DNA of 64,000 nt from assembly GCF_026930145.1 (NCBI RefSeq), contig NZ_JANHOJ010000002.1:124001-188000 (forward strand). Reading direction: 5' to 3'. A model generated the notes under the pieces. That model was not told the origin of the DNA and ran no database searches. It saw nothing but the letters and a program-made list of their open reading frames with translations. The translations under genes and the position numbers were made by a program. Positions 49,237-59,565 of the stretch are shown one piece after another. This DNA comes from Bartonella sp. A05 (GTDB lineage: Bacteria; Pseudomonadota; Alphaproteobacteria; Rhizobiales; Rhizobiaceae). Position 1 is the stretch's first letter, and each line of letters begins with the position of its first letter.

Positions 49237-49633
49237 TCCGCTAAAAAACCCTTTCCATCTATGTCATCCACAAGCAGACACTATTTGGCATATGCAAATG
49301 ACAAATTATATCATCGTATGTTTGAGAGCATAAGGATATCTATTTAACCCCTTTATTCGTATCCGAAACACAAAGTAAAGCCTTCATAACAACAACACAC
49401 TTTTTCAATTGATATTATTATTCCTTTATTAAAATAGTGCACCACAAAAATAACATATCCCCTACCAAACATCGAAATACAGAGCTAAAAATTTTTACTT
49501 TCGTGACATAAAGTATTTTCACTTTTTTCTATTCTATGAATATAGAATTAATATGCTTGGGAAGACACTCTTTTTATGTTAGATTGACAATTTAAGAATT
49601 TGCTTTTTATAAAAACCTACGCGTAATAGTATC
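49237..49633. other. Divergent spacer ctaB / ialB-like
   Basis: About 400 bases without a gene. It carries a good candidate promoter for the IalB-family gene near its right end (listed separately) and presumably the ctaB promoter on the left. Otherwise AT-rich and featureless. Confidence 0.5.
49584..49613 (+). promoter_or_regulatory. Candidate sigma-70 promoter of the IalB-family gene
   Basis: TTGACA (49584-49589) and TATAAA (49608-49613) are separated by 18 bases and lie about 20 bases upstream of the ATG at 49634. Match to consensus is five to six of six at each box. Transcription start and use are inferred. Confidence 0.45.
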
Positions 49634-50197
49634 ATGATGATTTGGATAAAACCTTCCGTAACGCTTCACCAATTTCTTAAAAGAACCTATTTTACTGGTG
49701 TTATTATTTACGTACTTTATAGTATTTTTGCTCATCACACTATTGCACAAACATCTAATGCGCACAATATTCCTGCACCACAAACCTACGGAGCGTGGAC
49801 AAAAGTCTGCTCCCTACCACCTGGTACACCTAATTTACAGTGTGAAATTGTACAAAATGTGCAAGCACAAAATCGTCGTGATATTACTTTCCGTGTTGCA
49901 TTTTATAAACTGCCTAAAAATCAAGGGGTTTTGATGCGTGTCTCTGTTCCTATTAGAGTTGAATTGCGCCCCGGTATTGGCATTAAAGTTGACAATAAAG
50001 ATATAGGAAAAATAGAATATCGTCGTTGTTTGAGTGACACTTGTATTGCGGAAACTCTTCTTACAGAAGATATGCTTAAACCCTTTTTCAAAGGAAAAGA
50101 AGCAACCTACTTTATCTTCATAACACCCGAGCAAGGAGTCGGAGCTATTGTTGATCTCAATGATTTTAGTACTGCTTATGCCGCTCTATCAACATAA
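49634..50197 (+). CDS. IalB-family (invasion-associated locus B) protein
   Basis: Secreted protein of 187 residues. A signal sequence (about 20-40, ends HTIAQ) precedes the IalB domain: AWTKVCSLPPGTPNLQCEIV, VLMRVSVPIRVELRPGIGI, then the paired-Cys element RRCLSDTCIAETLL and AYAALS at the end. In Bartonella and Brucella the family is large; one member, IalB, promotes entry into erythrocytes. This copy is not next to ialA, so it is better regarded as a paralogue. No clear Shine-Dalgarno; an ATG-ATG start follows the candidate promoter closely. Confidence 0.85.
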   Translation: MMIWIKPSVTLHQFLKRTYFTGVIIYVLYSIFAHHTIAQTSNAHNIPAPQTYGAWTKVCSLPPGTPNLQCEIVQNVQAQNRRDITFRVAFYKLPKNQGVLMRVSVPIRVELRPGIGIKVDNKDIGKIEYRRCLSDTCIAETLLTEDMLKPFFKGKEATYFIFITPEQGVGAIVDLNDFSTAYAALST

Positions 50198-50314
50198 TAA
50201 AAAACTATTCGCAGATATTCATCGATCAGCACAAACAACGACCTCTTTTTTTATGATTTCTCAAATAAAGAAAATAAAAAACTTCCTGGTAAAAATGAAA
50301 ATAGGATCATCACT

Positions 50315-51736
50315 ATGAAATCGCTGATTGACCAATTTGATATTGCTTCATCCAAAGTGCAATCACTTGTACAAGAAGCACTTCACAATGCTGATGATGG
50401 TGAGCTTTATCTTGAATATAAAGAAAGTGAAGCACTTTTGTTCGATAATGGTCAGCTCAAAAATGGTTCATTTCAGCAAGATATAGGATTTGGTCTGCGC
50501 GTTGTTTCTGAAGAAGCTACGGGATATGCCCATTCTGGTGAATTATCAGCAGCTGCCCTCAAACGCGCCAGTGAAGCAGCTAAAGCTATTGCCTATAATA
50601 GTAATCACGCAGGATCCTACAGCGCGGCCCCTCAACAAACAAACAAAAGACTCTATCAGCCCAACAACCCTCTTGATGCTCCTTCATTTGAAGAGAAAAG
50701 CATAGTTTTGCAAAAAATTGATGCATATTTGCGTGAAAAAAATGATAAATTGCATCAAGTCACCGTTGCTCTTTCTGGCTCATTGCAACATGTTGAGATT
50801 TTACGCGCTGATGGATATTTTGTTCGCGACATTCGCCCCCTTGTACGGCTTTCTATATCTGTCGTTGTAGCTGATGGTAATCGACGTGAAAATGGCTTTT
50901 ATGGATGTGGTGGAAGACAAGCGTTTAGCCATTTTATTAATGAAGAAAATTGGAAAATGGCCGCTGATGAAGCTCTACGTATGGCCTTAATAAACTTAGA
51001 GGCTGAAGCAGCACCAGCAGGAACATTTGATGTTGTTTTGGCCAATGGATGGCCCGGTGTCATGCTTCATGAAGCTGTCGGACATGGTTTGGAAGGTGAT
51101 TTCAACCGCAAAAAGACATCTGCTTTTGCTGGACTTTTGGGTCAGCAGGTTGCAGCCAAAGGTGTTACTGTCATTGATGATGGTACAATCCCTCAATGCC
51201 GTGGCTCACTCACTATAGATGATGAAGGAACACCATCAGGTCGTAATGTTCTGATTGAGGATGGAAAACTCGTTGGTTTCATGCAAGATAGATTGAATGC
51301 TCGACTCATGGGCGTTCATCCCACAGGGAATGGACGCCGTGAATCTTATGCACACACACCAATACCACGGATGACCAATACGATGATGCTAGGGGGTGAC
51401 AAAACTCCCGAAGAAATTCTATCTTCACTAAAAAATGGTATCTATGCTGTTTCATTTGGAGGAGGACAGGTAGATATTACTTCTGGCAAATTTGTATTCG
51501 AATGTACCGAAGCTTATCGGATTGAAAATGGAAAAATCATAGCACCAATCAAAGGAGCAACCCTGATCGGTAACGGACCAGATGCTATGAAACGGATCAC
51601 AATGATTGGCAATGATAGCAAACTGGATAATGGTATAGGCATGTGTGGAAAAGCTGGGCAAAATGTCCCTGTTGGTGTAGGACAACCACATCTACGAATT
51701 AATAACATGACACTTGGTGGAACAGCACTTTCGTAA
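50315..51736 (+). CDS. tldD: Metalloprotease TldD
   Basis: Subunit of the TldD/TldE (PmbA) protease that processes microcins and unfolded peptides. The 473-residue protein has the zinc motif HEAVGH in MLHEAVGHGLEGDFNRK, the long N-terminal domain with RVVSEEATGYAHSGELS and the C-terminal IAPIKGATLIGNGPDAM and GKAGQNVPVGVGQPHLR blocks. Length is normal. The partner gene pmbA is not in the window. Confidence 0.95.
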   Translation: MKSLIDQFDIASSKVQSLVQEALHNADDGELYLEYKESEALLFDNGQLKNGSFQQDIGFGLRVVSEEATGYAHSGELSAAALKRASEAAKAIAYNSNHAGSYSAAPQQTNKRLYQPNNPLDAPSFEEKSIVLQKIDAYLREKNDKLHQVTVALSGSLQHVEILRADGYFVRDIRPLVRLSISVVVADGNRRENGFYGCGGRQAFSHFINEENWKMAADEALRMALINLEAEAAPAGTFDVVLANGWPGVMLHEAVGHGLEGDFNRKKTSAFAGLLGQQVAAKGVTVIDDGTIPQCRGSLTIDDEGTPSGRNVLIEDGKLVGFMQDRLNARLMGVHPTGNGRRESYAHTPIPRMTNTMMLGGDKTPEEILSSLKNGIYAVSFGGGQVDITSGKFVFECTEAYRIENGKIIAPIKGATLIGNGPDAMKRITMIGNDSKLDNGIGMCGKAGQNVPVGVGQPHLRINNMTLGGTALS

Positions 51737-51802
51737 CATGAAGCGAATAGATTTTATTTAAAGATTTCTAAGCTTAATTATAAAGTAGCTTTTCAGCTTA
51801 TG

Positions 51803-53059
51803 TTAAAGCTTCCAGCCTGCTTTTGCTCTGCGTTTACTCAAAAGCACAACGATTTCAACGTGAGGCGACCATAAAAATTGATCAATCGGAATTACTTTAT
51901 CTATTGTATAACCACCTGAAACAAGAAGTGCTAAATCACGAGCAAGTGTAACAGGATTGCACGAAATAGCCACTATACGCGGTATTGTTGTCTTTGCCAA
52001 TTCACGCACCTGCGCTTCTGCACCAGCGCGTGGCGGATCAAATACAATACTATCAAAACATTCAAGTTCCTTTGCGGAAAGAGGACGACGGAATAAATCG
52101 CGTTTTTCACAAGTCACAGTTTTTAAGCCAAGAGCAAAGCGCGCTGCCGAATCTAAATTGACTAATGCTGTCTCATCATTCTCTACGGCATGAACGTTCA
52201 TCTTTTTAGCCATACGCAAAGTAAAAGTTCCTAAGCCTGAAAATAAATCGGCAGCATTTTTTGCTTTTTGCAAATGAGACAAAATAATATTTCCCATGAT
52301 ATTTTCTGCTTCACAAGTGGCTTGAAGAAAACCACCAGAGGGAAATTGAACGCACACATCTCCAAAGTAAATTAACGGCTTTTCTTGCTCAATCAAAACT
52401 TCACCTTCGACAGACAAACGCGTAATTCCACGCGAAAGAGCTGTATGTATCATTTTTTGACGAACAAGCTCATTTGGTACAACACAACCGCTTAAAGCAA
52501 CATCAATGCCATTTGCGACAAATGTTACCGTCACATGAAACCGTTTGGCATGATTGCCTAAAAGAACACAGATCAATCGGATATCATGAAGTTTAGATAT
52601 AATCTCTGGACGCACAACTGGACATTCCTCAATCGCCACAATATCATGAGACAAATAACGATTAAAACCGACAACGATATCACCTTGTTTTGTCATAAAC
52701 GCCGTCAGGGTAATTCGCCGACGGCTATAGTGTGCACATTCAATCAACGGAGAAACGGCAACATCAATCCCGTGTTTCTTGAGCATATCAACAACCAATT
52801 GTCGCTTCCAAGAGCGATAAGCTTCAGCATGCCAATGCTGAAGCATACACCCTCCACATTCCTCAAAATGCCGACAAAGAGCATCTATGCGCTCTGATGA
52901 CTTCTTTTGTAATACGATGCGTGTTCCATATTGCCCATGAATGGCAACTTTAACAACCTCTCCTGGTAAAGTAAAAGGAACATAAACCGAACCATGCGGT
53001 GTTTTACTAATACCATAACCGCTTATTCCAATACGGTCGATTGTAACATCGCTACTCAC
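51803..53059 (-). CDS. Class I SAM-dependent RNA methyltransferase (RlmD/TrmA family)
   Basis: Methylates uridine C5 in RNA. The 418-residue product starts at GTG overlapping the tlyA stop (GTGA). An N-terminal TRAM-like barrel (to about 55) is followed by an Fe-S type Cys cluster (CRHFEECGGCMLQHW), the SAM site AADLFSGLGTFTLRMAKK, FDPPRAGAEAQVREL and the catalytic Cys in AISCNPVTLARDLALL. Whether the target is 23S rRNA (as RlmD/RlmC) or tRNA cannot be decided. It is last in the aroC-dxs-tlyA run. Confidence 0.9.
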   Translation of the reverse strand: MSSDVTIDRIGISGYGISKTPHGSVYVPFTLPGEVVKVAIHGQYGTRIVLQKKSSERIDALCRHFEECGGCMLQHWHAEAYRSWKRQLVVDMLKKHGIDVAVSPLIECAHYSRRRITLTAFMTKQGDIVVGFNRYLSHDIVAIEECPVVRPEIISKLHDIRLICVLLGNHAKRFHVTVTFVANGIDVALSGCVVPNELVRQKMIHTALSRGITRLSVEGEVLIEQEKPLIYFGDVCVQFPSGGFLQATCEAENIMGNIILSHLQKAKNAADLFSGLGTFTLRMAKKMNVHAVENDETALVNLDSAARFALGLKTVTCEKRDLFRRPLSAKELECFDSIVFDPPRAGAEAQVRELAKTTIPRIVAISCNPVTLARDLALLVSGGYTIDKVIPIDQFLWSPHVEIVVLLSKRRAKAGWKL

Positions 53060-53802
53060 TCTTGTTTTTCCCCAAATAACAAATATTCTAAATTACCATC
53101 ACCACCTGCAATGGATGAAGGAAGTAAACCCTTTGCAATCCACCCCTTTTGCGTGTTCAGCCAATCAAAAAGTGCTTCAGCAGTTTTTTGTGCCATTGAT
53201 GGATCTTTCAATAATCCACCCTTCCCAATTCCTTCTCGACCGACCTCAAATTGGGGTTTGATCAACAAAACCGCTTGAGCCTTCTTCTTGGTTAAAGACA
53301 AAGCAGGGGGCAATGCAAGCTTAAGAGAAATAAAACTAACATCCGATACAATGAGATCAATTTCACGGCCTCCCAAATGTTTCTGCGTCAAATCTCTAAC
53401 ATTTAAGCCTTCTAATACTGTTATCGCACTGCTACCAAATAAACGAGTATCAAGTTGATTGTGACCAACATCAATAGCTATAACATGAGATGCTCCACGC
53501 TCTAAAAGAACCTGCGTAAAACCACCTGTTGATGCTCCAATATCAAGCGCAGTAACTTTATTTGTTCTGACCGGAAACGCATCAAGTGCTCCAAGTAATT
53601 TTAGGGCTGCACGCGAAACATAATTCTGTGCAGGATCGCACACAACAATTTCTGCATCCTCAGAAATCATTTGCCCAGCTTTAACAGCTATTGTTCCATC
53701 AACCTTAACCGTTTGACGCACAACTGCATCACGCGCCCGCGAACGCGTCGTAAAAAAGTTTTTTTCAACTAAAAGAACGTCCAGCCTTTTCGTACCTACC
53801 AT
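53056..53802 (-). CDS. tlyA: TlyA-family rRNA methyltransferase
   Basis: Putative 2'-O-methyltransferase of rRNA, formerly named hemolysin A. An N-terminal S4 RNA-binding domain (RLDVLLVEKNFFTTRSRARD, 1-60) precedes the FtsJ-like fold with LDIGASTGGFTQVLLERGA, IAIDVGHNQL, VSDVSFISL and the Lys in LLIKPQFE. At 248 residues it has family length. It starts one base after the dxs stop and overlaps the next gene, so it is part of the operon. The target site is inferred from the mycobacterial relative. Confidence 0.92.
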   Translation of the reverse strand: MVGTKRLDVLLVEKNFFTTRSRARDAVVRQTVKVDGTIAVKAGQMISEDAEIVVCDPAQNYVSRAALKLLGALDAFPVRTNKVTALDIGASTGGFTQVLLERGASHVIAIDVGHNQLDTRLFGSSAITVLEGLNVRDLTQKHLGGREIDLIVSDVSFISLKLALPPALSLTKKKAQAVLLIKPQFEVGREGIGKGGLLKDPSMAQKTAEALFDWLNTQKGWIAKGLLPSSIAGGDGNLEYLLFGEKQE

Positions 53803-53803
53803 A

Positions 53804-55726
53804 TCATACTCGAACTCGCTGTATTGTCCGAATGTCGCGTCCTAAAACAGTAAAAACAGTATTAACGATACCAGTTGCATCAAGTCCAATACGCGAAAGA
53901 ACTTTGTCCGGTGAACCATGGCTTAAATATTCATCCGGAAATGTTAATGTACGAACCTTCAAACCATGATCTAATAGCCCCTCTTGCGCCAAAAATTGTA
54001 GCAAGTGTGCTCCAAATCCCCCCATTGCTCCCTCTTCAACTGTCACCAACACTTCATGCTCACGTGCTAAACGACTCATCAAATCCTTATCCAAAGGCTT
54101 CGCAAATCGTGCATCTGCAACAGTTGTAGACAACCCTTCTGCTGCCAACTCATCGGCTGCTTTCAGAACTTCAGATAAGCGGGTTCCAAAACAAACCAGA
54201 GCTATCCTATTCCCCTCACACAAAACGCGTCCTTTACCAATCTCAAGGATCTTACCCCGCTGTGGCAGATCAATACCGACACCTTCACCACGCGGATAAC
54301 GAAAGGAAATAGGCCCTTGATCGTATGCTGCCGCTGTACGCACCATATGCATAAGTTCAACTTCATCAGAAGGAGCCATCACAACAAACTCAGGAAGAGC
54401 TGTCAAAAAAGAAACATCAAAACTCCCAGCATGCGTTGCTCCATCTGCACCAACAAACCCTGCTCGGTCAATTGCAAAACGCACCGGCAATTTTTGAATA
54501 GATACATCATGAACAATTTGATCATAAGCACGTTGTAAAAAGGTAGAATAAATTGCAACAAAGGGTTTATACCCTTCACAAGCAAGACCCGCAGCAAAAG
54601 TTACAGCATGCTGTTCAGCAATACCAACATCAAACATCCTCTGGGGAAAATTCTCAGCAAAAGAATCAAGACCTGTTCCTGCTGGCATTGCTGCTGTTAT
54701 GCCCACAATTTTATTATCGTGAAAAGCCTCTTCTATTAAAGCTTTAGAAAATACTTTGGTATAAGAAAGAGCACCGCTCTGTGCTTTAACTTGTTGGCCT
54801 GTCATAACATCAAAACGATTAACACCATGATATTTATCAGATGATGCTTCGGCAGGTGCATATCCTTTCCCCTTATGCGTAACCACATGTACCAAAACAG
54901 GGCCATTTTGATATTCACGTACATTTCTCAGAATTGGTAATAAGTGCTCTAGATTATGGCCATCTATCGGCCCAACATAGTAAAATCCAAGCTCATCAAA
55001 TAAGGTTCCCCCAACCAAAAAACCACGCGCAAATTCTTCTGAACAACACGCTTTATCTGAAAGGAATTTTGGCAACTTCTCACTTAACACTTTTACGCGC
55101 TCACGCAAACTGCGATAAGAAGGATGGGAAACCAACCGCGCCAGATGCGCACTCATAGCACCAGTAGGAGGAGCAATGGACATATCGTTATCATTAAGGA
55201 TAACAATCAAACGCGCATCCAAAGCACCAGCATTGTTCATCGCTTCATAGGCCATACCAGCAGACATAGCACCATCACCAATTACAGAAATGACGTTCCG
55301 TCTTTCTTCCACGCCCAAAGCGCTGGCCACCGCCATACCAAGACCCGCGGAAATAGAGGTAGAAGAGTGACCTGCGCCAAACGGATCATATACGCTTTCT
55401 GAACGTTTCGTAAAACCGGATAACCCACCCTCCTTGCGCAAGGTGCGAATTCTGTTTCTACGACCAGTCAAAATTTTATGAGGATAGGTCTGATGACCAA
55501 CATCCCAAATAATCCTATCATTAGGTGTATTAAAAACATAATGCAATGCAATCGTGAGTTCAACAACACCAAGCCCTGCGCCAAGATGACCACCTGTTAC
55601 AGAAACGGCATCAATTGTTTCGGCGCGCAACTCATCAGCCAACTGCACTAAAGCAGATTGAGGCAATGCCCGCAAATCTTGTGGCAAATGAATACGATCA
55701 AGCAGTGGCGTTAATGGCCGAGACAA
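53804..55726 (-). CDS. dxs: 1-deoxy-D-xylulose-5-phosphate synthase
   Basis: First enzyme of the MEP pathway; joins pyruvate and glyceraldehyde-3-phosphate with thiamine diphosphate. The 640 residues show [18 protein letters not shown], the cofactor motif [18 protein letters not shown], the catalytic Glu in [16 protein letters not shown] and the RYPRGEG block. The start codon is TTG, with AAGGAG six bases before it; family N-termini (MSRPxTPLLD) match exactly at this codon. A perfect 20-bp tandem duplication covers this ribosome-binding site and start. Works with ispH in this window. Confidence 0.96.
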   Translation of the reverse strand: MSRPLTPLLDRIHLPQDLRALPQSALVQLADELRAETIDAVSVTGGHLGAGLGVVELTIALHYVFNTPNDRIIWDVGHQTYPHKILTGRRNRIRTLRKEGGLSGFTKRSESVYDPFGAGHSSTSISAGLGMAVASALGVEERRNVISVIGDGAMSAGMAYEAMNNAGALDARLIVILNDNDMSIAPPTGAMSAHLARLVSHPSYRSLRERVKVLSEKLPKFLSDKACCSEEFARGFLVGGTLFDELGFYYVGPIDGHNLEHLLPILRNVREYQNGPVLVHVVTHKGKGYAPAEASSDKYHGVNRFDVMTGQQVKAQSGALSYTKVFSKALIEEAFHDNKIVGITAAMPAGTGLDSFAENFPQRMFDVGIAEQHAVTFAAGLACEGYKPFVAIYSTFLQRAYDQIVHDVSIQKLPVRFAIDRAGFVGADGATHAGSFDVSFLTALPEFVVMAPSDEVELMHMVRTAAAYDQGPISFRYPRGEGVGIDLPQRGKILEIGKGRVLCEGNRIALVCFGTRLSEVLKAADELAAEGLSTTVADARFAKPLDKDLMSRLAREHEVLVTVEEGAMGGFGAHLLQFLAQEGLLDHGLKVRTLTFPDEYLSHGSPDKVLSRIGLDATGIVNTVFTVLGRDIRTIQRVRV

Positions 55727-55746
55727 ATAAAACTCCTTATATTCAA
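55711..55746 (-). CDS. Possible 11-codon leader frame overlapping the dxs start
   Basis: The upstream copy of the duplicated ribosome-binding site places a second AAGGAG-N6-TTG one repeat ahead, out of frame with dxs. If used, it would encode [11 protein letters not shown] and stop inside dxs codons 5-6. This is a by-product of the duplication; translation is not shown. Confidence 0.25.
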   Translation of the reverse strand: MNIRSFICLGH

Positions 55747-55763
55747 ATAAAACTCCTTATATT
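55724..55763. repeat. Perfect 20-bp tandem duplication at the dxs start
   Basis: CAAATAAAACTCCTTATATT occurs twice in direct succession (55724-55743 and 55744-55763). On the minus strand each copy holds AAGGAG, a six-base spacer and TTG. The copy nearer the gene provides the real dxs start. Confidence 0.95.
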
Positions 55764-55974
55764 ATTAATATAGTTAGATGACAAACACACTTCACTTTAT
55801 TCATAGTGTGGAGCATGTCCTATTGAAATACTTTACCTATCTGAGATTATCTACAATTTTTATCGTTGCTCATTTATTTTATAAGAAATAAACTGATAAA
55901 AACTGTTTGATATAAATATAAACTAGGTTGTTTCGCCTCTTACTAATCAATAAATAAAGAAAAGTTACTTGGCA

Positions 55975-56232
55975 CTATTCAGGATCAAGTGGCTCTATAC
56001 CTTCCGGACGACCTTCATCTGAAAGACGAATTTTTTCAACTTTGGCTTCAGCCATCTTCAATAATTTATCGCAATGCTTTTTTAAAGCCTCACCGCGCTC
56101 ATAAATAGTAATTGATTGCTCTAAAGGAACATCCCCGCGTTCCAAGTCTTCGACAATCTTTTCAAGCTGTTTAAGTGCTACCTCAAAGCTTAAGGTTTTA
56201 ATCTCTCCCGTTTCAATCTCTTCTTTTTTCAT
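55975..56232 (-). CDS. xseB: Exodeoxyribonuclease VII small subunit
   Basis: Small helical subunit that binds XseA to form a single-strand-specific exonuclease. The 85-residue product has the family core [20 protein letters not shown], then [20 protein letters not shown] and a charged tail. It lies 15 bases after ribB and about 250 bases before dxs, an order (xseB-dxs) common in proteobacteria. The large subunit gene is elsewhere. Confidence 0.95.
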   Translation of the reverse strand: MKKEEIETGEIKTLSFEVALKQLEKIVEDLERGDVPLEQSITIYERGEALKKHCDKLLKMAEAKVEKIRLSDEGRPEGIEPLDPE

Positions 56233-56247
56233 ATAATCCTCTCATCC

Positions 56248-57363
56248 TCACAAAACATCTATTCTAGATATGCGAATCCCAAAACTTTCTAAATCAGCAT
56301 AATGGCGCTCTTTAGAAGAGTAAACAAGAACAGAACGAATCCCTAAATGTTTTATAATTTGCATCCCTAAACCAATGTTGCGCCATTCCTCTTCACGCTC
56401 AATCGCCTGTGCATGACTTTCTAAACCTTCCATTGCCATTATCTGACCGCAAAAAGATGATTGCAATCTAACATTAACAGGTCCTTCACGGAGATAAACA
56501 AATACACCGCGTTTTTTCTCTTCCACCATGCGCCGCATGATAACAACAATATCCGATGACTGTCCAAAAACATCGTTCATAATGTTTTCGCGGTGAAAAT
56601 GTACTGGAATATCTTCACCATCTCTAATATCACCAAAAACAACTGCAACATGCTGAATAGTCTCCCAGGGCAGTTGATAACGATGAACCACAGCTGATCC
56701 CACGAATGTTTCAGTATGCATTTCTCCAACATGTTTGATGAAAATCTCCTTACGCTGGCGATAAGCAATAAGATCAGCAACCGTTATGATATGCAATCGA
56801 TTATCTTGCGCGAATTGTATAACCTCATCTCCATGTTTAACACTACCATCATCATTGACCAACTCACCGATTACACCAACTGGCGGTAAACCAGCTAATT
56901 TACATAAATCAACAGCTGCCTCAGTATGACCTGAACGCAAGAGAACACCAGCTTCATGCGCAATCAAAGGGAAAATATGCCCTGGACGAACAAAATCATG
57001 AGCGCCAGCTTTTGGATTAGCAAGATTACGAACAGCCAACGCACGATCGTGCGCAGAAATTCCCGTCGTTATTCCATATTTAAAATCAACTGTCACAGTA
57101 AATTGGGTACAGTGCTTTGCATTATTATCCGACACCATAGGCGTAAGATTAAACCGTTGCGCTTCTTCCTTCAACATAGGGGCACAAACAATACCCGATG
57201 TATGACGAATGATAAATGCCATTTTTTCTTCTGTGCAATGGACAGCAGCAACAACCAAATCACCTTCATTTTCACGACCATCATCATCTGTCACCACAAC
57301 AATTTCGCCGCGTTCAAAAGCTTGAATAGCTGAAACAACTTTTCTCTGATCATAAGTCATCAT
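56248..57363 (-). CDS. ribB: 3,4-dihydroxy-2-butanone 4-phosphate synthase with degenerate GTP cyclohydrolase II domain
   Basis: Makes the four-carbon unit of riboflavin from ribulose-5-phosphate. Residues 1-200 carry an intact RibB domain: DDDGRENEGDLVVAA (26-40), TSGIVCAPM (55-63) and RPGHIFPLIAHEAGVLLRSG, with HTEAAVDL. Residues 205-371 have the fold of GTP cyclohydrolase II, but the zinc site is lost: the segment that should read as a Cys-rich SECLTGD...CDC motif is RENIMNDVFGQSSDI (258-272) with no Cys. So RibA activity must come from another protein. Starts seven bases after aroC. Confidence 0.92.
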   Translation of the reverse strand: MMTYDQRKVVSAIQAFERGEIVVVTDDDGRENEGDLVVAAVHCTEEKMAFIIRHTSGIVCAPMLKEEAQRFNLTPMVSDNNAKHCTQFTVTVDFKYGITTGISAHDRALAVRNLANPKAGAHDFVRPGHIFPLIAHEAGVLLRSGHTEAAVDLCKLAGLPPVGVIGELVNDDGSVKHGDEVIQFAQDNRLHIITVADLIAYRQRKEIFIKHVGEMHTETFVGSAVVHRYQLPWETIQHVAVVFGDIRDGEDIPVHFHRENIMNDVFGQSSDIVVIMRRMVEEKKRGVFVYLREGPVNVRLQSSFCGQIMAMEGLESHAQAIEREEEWRNIGLGMQIIKHLGIRSVLVYSSKERHYADLESFGIRISRIDVL

Positions 57364-57370
57364 TCACCTT

Positions 57371-58465
57371 TCAAACACAGCCGACTTGACCGCGATGCCT
57401 TAGATAATGGTCAGCAATAGCGCAAGCAACCATCGCCTCACCAACAGGAACAGCACGAATCCCAACACACGGATCATGGCGTCCCTTTGTCATAATATCC
57501 ACATTGTTACCATCAATATCAATTGAACGACGAGGCGTTAAAATTGACGAAGTGGGCTTAACAGCAAAACGCGCGATAATTGGCTGCCCGCTTGATATCC
57601 CGCCTAAAATACCTCCAGCATGATTGGATAAAAACAACGGCTTCCCATCGCTTCCTATTCGCATTTCATCTGTATTTTCCTCACCAGTCAGACGAGCTGC
57701 AGCAAAGCCATCACCAATCTCGACACCCTTAACCGCATTGATCGACATTAAAAATGATGCAATATCCTGATCTAGTTTTGCGTAAATAGGTGCTCCTAAA
57801 CCTGCTGGAACATTTTCTGCAACAATCTCAATAATAGCACCAGCCGATGAACCAGTTTCACACAATATATCCATATAATCAGAAAAAACACGCACCGCTT
57901 CTACATCAGGTGTAAAAAAAGAATTTTTATCAACCTCCGACCAATCCCAACAATCACGATTAATGTTATGAGGACCAATCGCCGTTACAGCTCCCCGCAC
58001 AATTAAACCAGGAACAATTTTACGTGCAAGAGCTCCTGCTGCAACACGGACAGCTGTTTCACGCGCAGAAGCACGCCCTCCACCACGATAATCACGCACT
58101 CCATATTTCACATCATAGGTATAATCCGCATGACCAGGACGATATTTATGAATAATTGTATCATAATCCTTAGAACAGTGATCCACATTTCGAATCAACA
58201 TTGAAATTGGCGTACCTGTTGTCACCAATGTCACACCATCATTCTGAGTAACGACCCCTGAAAGCACTTCTACTTGATCCAACTCTCGACGTGGTGTCGT
58301 ATATTTTGATTGTCCTGGTCTACGCTTATCAAGATACAATTGGATTTCTGAAAGAGTAAAAACAATCCCCGGTGGACAACCATCAATGACGCAACCAAGA
58401 GCAGCACCATGACTCTCACCCCACGTTGTTACACGAAACAAATGACCAAATGTATTATGTGACAT
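57371..58465 (-). CDS. aroC: Chorismate synthase
   Basis: Last step of the shikimate pathway, needing reduced FMN. The 364 residues have the three family signatures: [18 protein letters not shown] near the start, the [19 protein letters not shown] block and [20 protein letters not shown] near the end. Length is normal. It is followed after seven bases by ribB, a pairing with some sense since the enzyme uses flavin, though that may be chance. Confidence 0.97.
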   Translation of the reverse strand: MSHNTFGHLFRVTTWGESHGAALGCVIDGCPPGIVFTLSEIQLYLDKRRPGQSKYTTPRRELDQVEVLSGVVTQNDGVTLVTTGTPISMLIRNVDHCSKDYDTIIHKYRPGHADYTYDVKYGVRDYRGGGRASARETAVRVAAGALARKIVPGLIVRGAVTAIGPHNINRDCWDWSEVDKNSFFTPDVEAVRVFSDYMDILCETGSSAGAIIEIVAENVPAGLGAPIYAKLDQDIASFLMSINAVKGVEIGDGFAAARLTGEENTDEMRIGSDGKPLFLSNHAGGILGGISSGQPIIARFAVKPTSSILTPRRSIDIDGNNVDIMTKGRHDPCVGIRAVPVGEAMVACAIADHYLRHRGQVGCV

Positions 58466-58609
58466 GGAAACAAGACCTGTTTCTTCTTAAAATAAACGCA
58501 ACTACAATACGCATGTATAGTCGCGCGTAATACAATTCTATCCAAGGTCAACTCTTGACTGTTCCAACTTCAATCCAATTGCCACAAACAAAACCTTCAT
58601 GAAACAGAC

Positions 58610-59428
58610 CTATTCTTTGACAACCGAAATATCCGGTGCATCAACAGCCTTCATACCAATAATATTATACCCAGAATCTACATGATGTATCTCACCTGTA
58701 ACAGAACGAGATAAATCTGAAAGAAAGTAAAGGGCAGAATCGCCTACTTCTTCGATTGTAACTGTACGACGTAAAGGAGCATTATACTCATTCCATTTCA
58801 GAATATAACGAAAATCACCAATACCAGAAGCAGCTAATGTTTTGATTGGCCCTGCAGAAACAGCGTTAACACGAATATTTTTGGGACCTAAATCCACAGC
58901 TAAATATTTTACACTAGCCTCAAGTGCAGCCTTAGCAACTCCCATTACATTATAATTAGGAACAACCTTTTCTGCACCATAATAGGTCAAAGTTAGAATA
59001 GAACCACCATCTGGCATCAATTTTTCTGCACGCTGTGTAATAGCTGTCAATGAATAAACAGAAATATTCATCGTCATCATAAAATTTGACTCGCTAATAT
59101 CAACATAGCGACCACTTAATTCATCTTTATCAGAAAAACCAATCGCATGAACTAAGAAATCCAGTTTTCCCCATTTTTTCTCTATTTCACGAAATACTGC
59201 ATCAATAGATGCGCGATCGGAAACATCACAATGACCACAAATGAACCCATTCACTTCCTTAGCCAAAGGCTCAACGCGTTTCTTCATTGCCTCACCTTGA
59301 TAGGTAAAAGCAAGCTCAGCCCCTGCCGCACTAGCTGCTTGAGCTATCCCCCAAGCGATAGAGCGATTATTAGCTAATCCTAAAACCAAACCACGCTTAC
59401 CGCACAATAAACCATTATTCTTAGCCAT
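58610..59428 (-). CDS. fabI: Enoyl-[acyl-carrier-protein] reductase (NADH)
   Basis: Final reduction of each fatty-acid elongation round. The 272-residue short-chain dehydrogenase has the FabI-type cofactor loop GLANNRSIAWGIA and catalytic residues in YYGAEKVVPNYNVMGVAK (two Tyr and Lys). The ATG at 59428 (MAKNNGLLCGKR) matches family starts better than the GTG at 59434. It lies 130 bases after the dnaJ-like gene on the same strand. Confidence 0.94.
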   Translation of the reverse strand: MAKNNGLLCGKRGLVLGLANNRSIAWGIAQAASAAGAELAFTYQGEAMKKRVEPLAKEVNGFICGHCDVSDRASIDAVFREIEKKWGKLDFLVHAIGFSDKDELSGRYVDISESNFMMTMNISVYSLTAITQRAEKLMPDGGSILTLTYYGAEKVVPNYNVMGVAKAALEASVKYLAVDLGPKNIRVNAVSAGPIKTLAASGIGDFRYILKWNEYNAPLRRTVTIEEVGDSALYFLSDLSRSVTGEIHHVDSGYNIIGMKAVDAPDISVVKE

Positions 59429-59565
59429 TAGCACTGCCCCACTCTACTTGAAATCAATATTATTTATTTGCCTATGACATAGGTCAACATTTTCTTCAAG
59501 CAATTGCTTTCAAATTAGACTAAAACTATGTTACATAGTCAAAAAGAATTAACCTTTCTGCAATG

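Noticed and set aside
57364-57700. FMN riboswitch in front of ribB
   Set aside because: aroC coding sequence ends seven bases upstream; there is no room for a leader and no RFN-like sequence.
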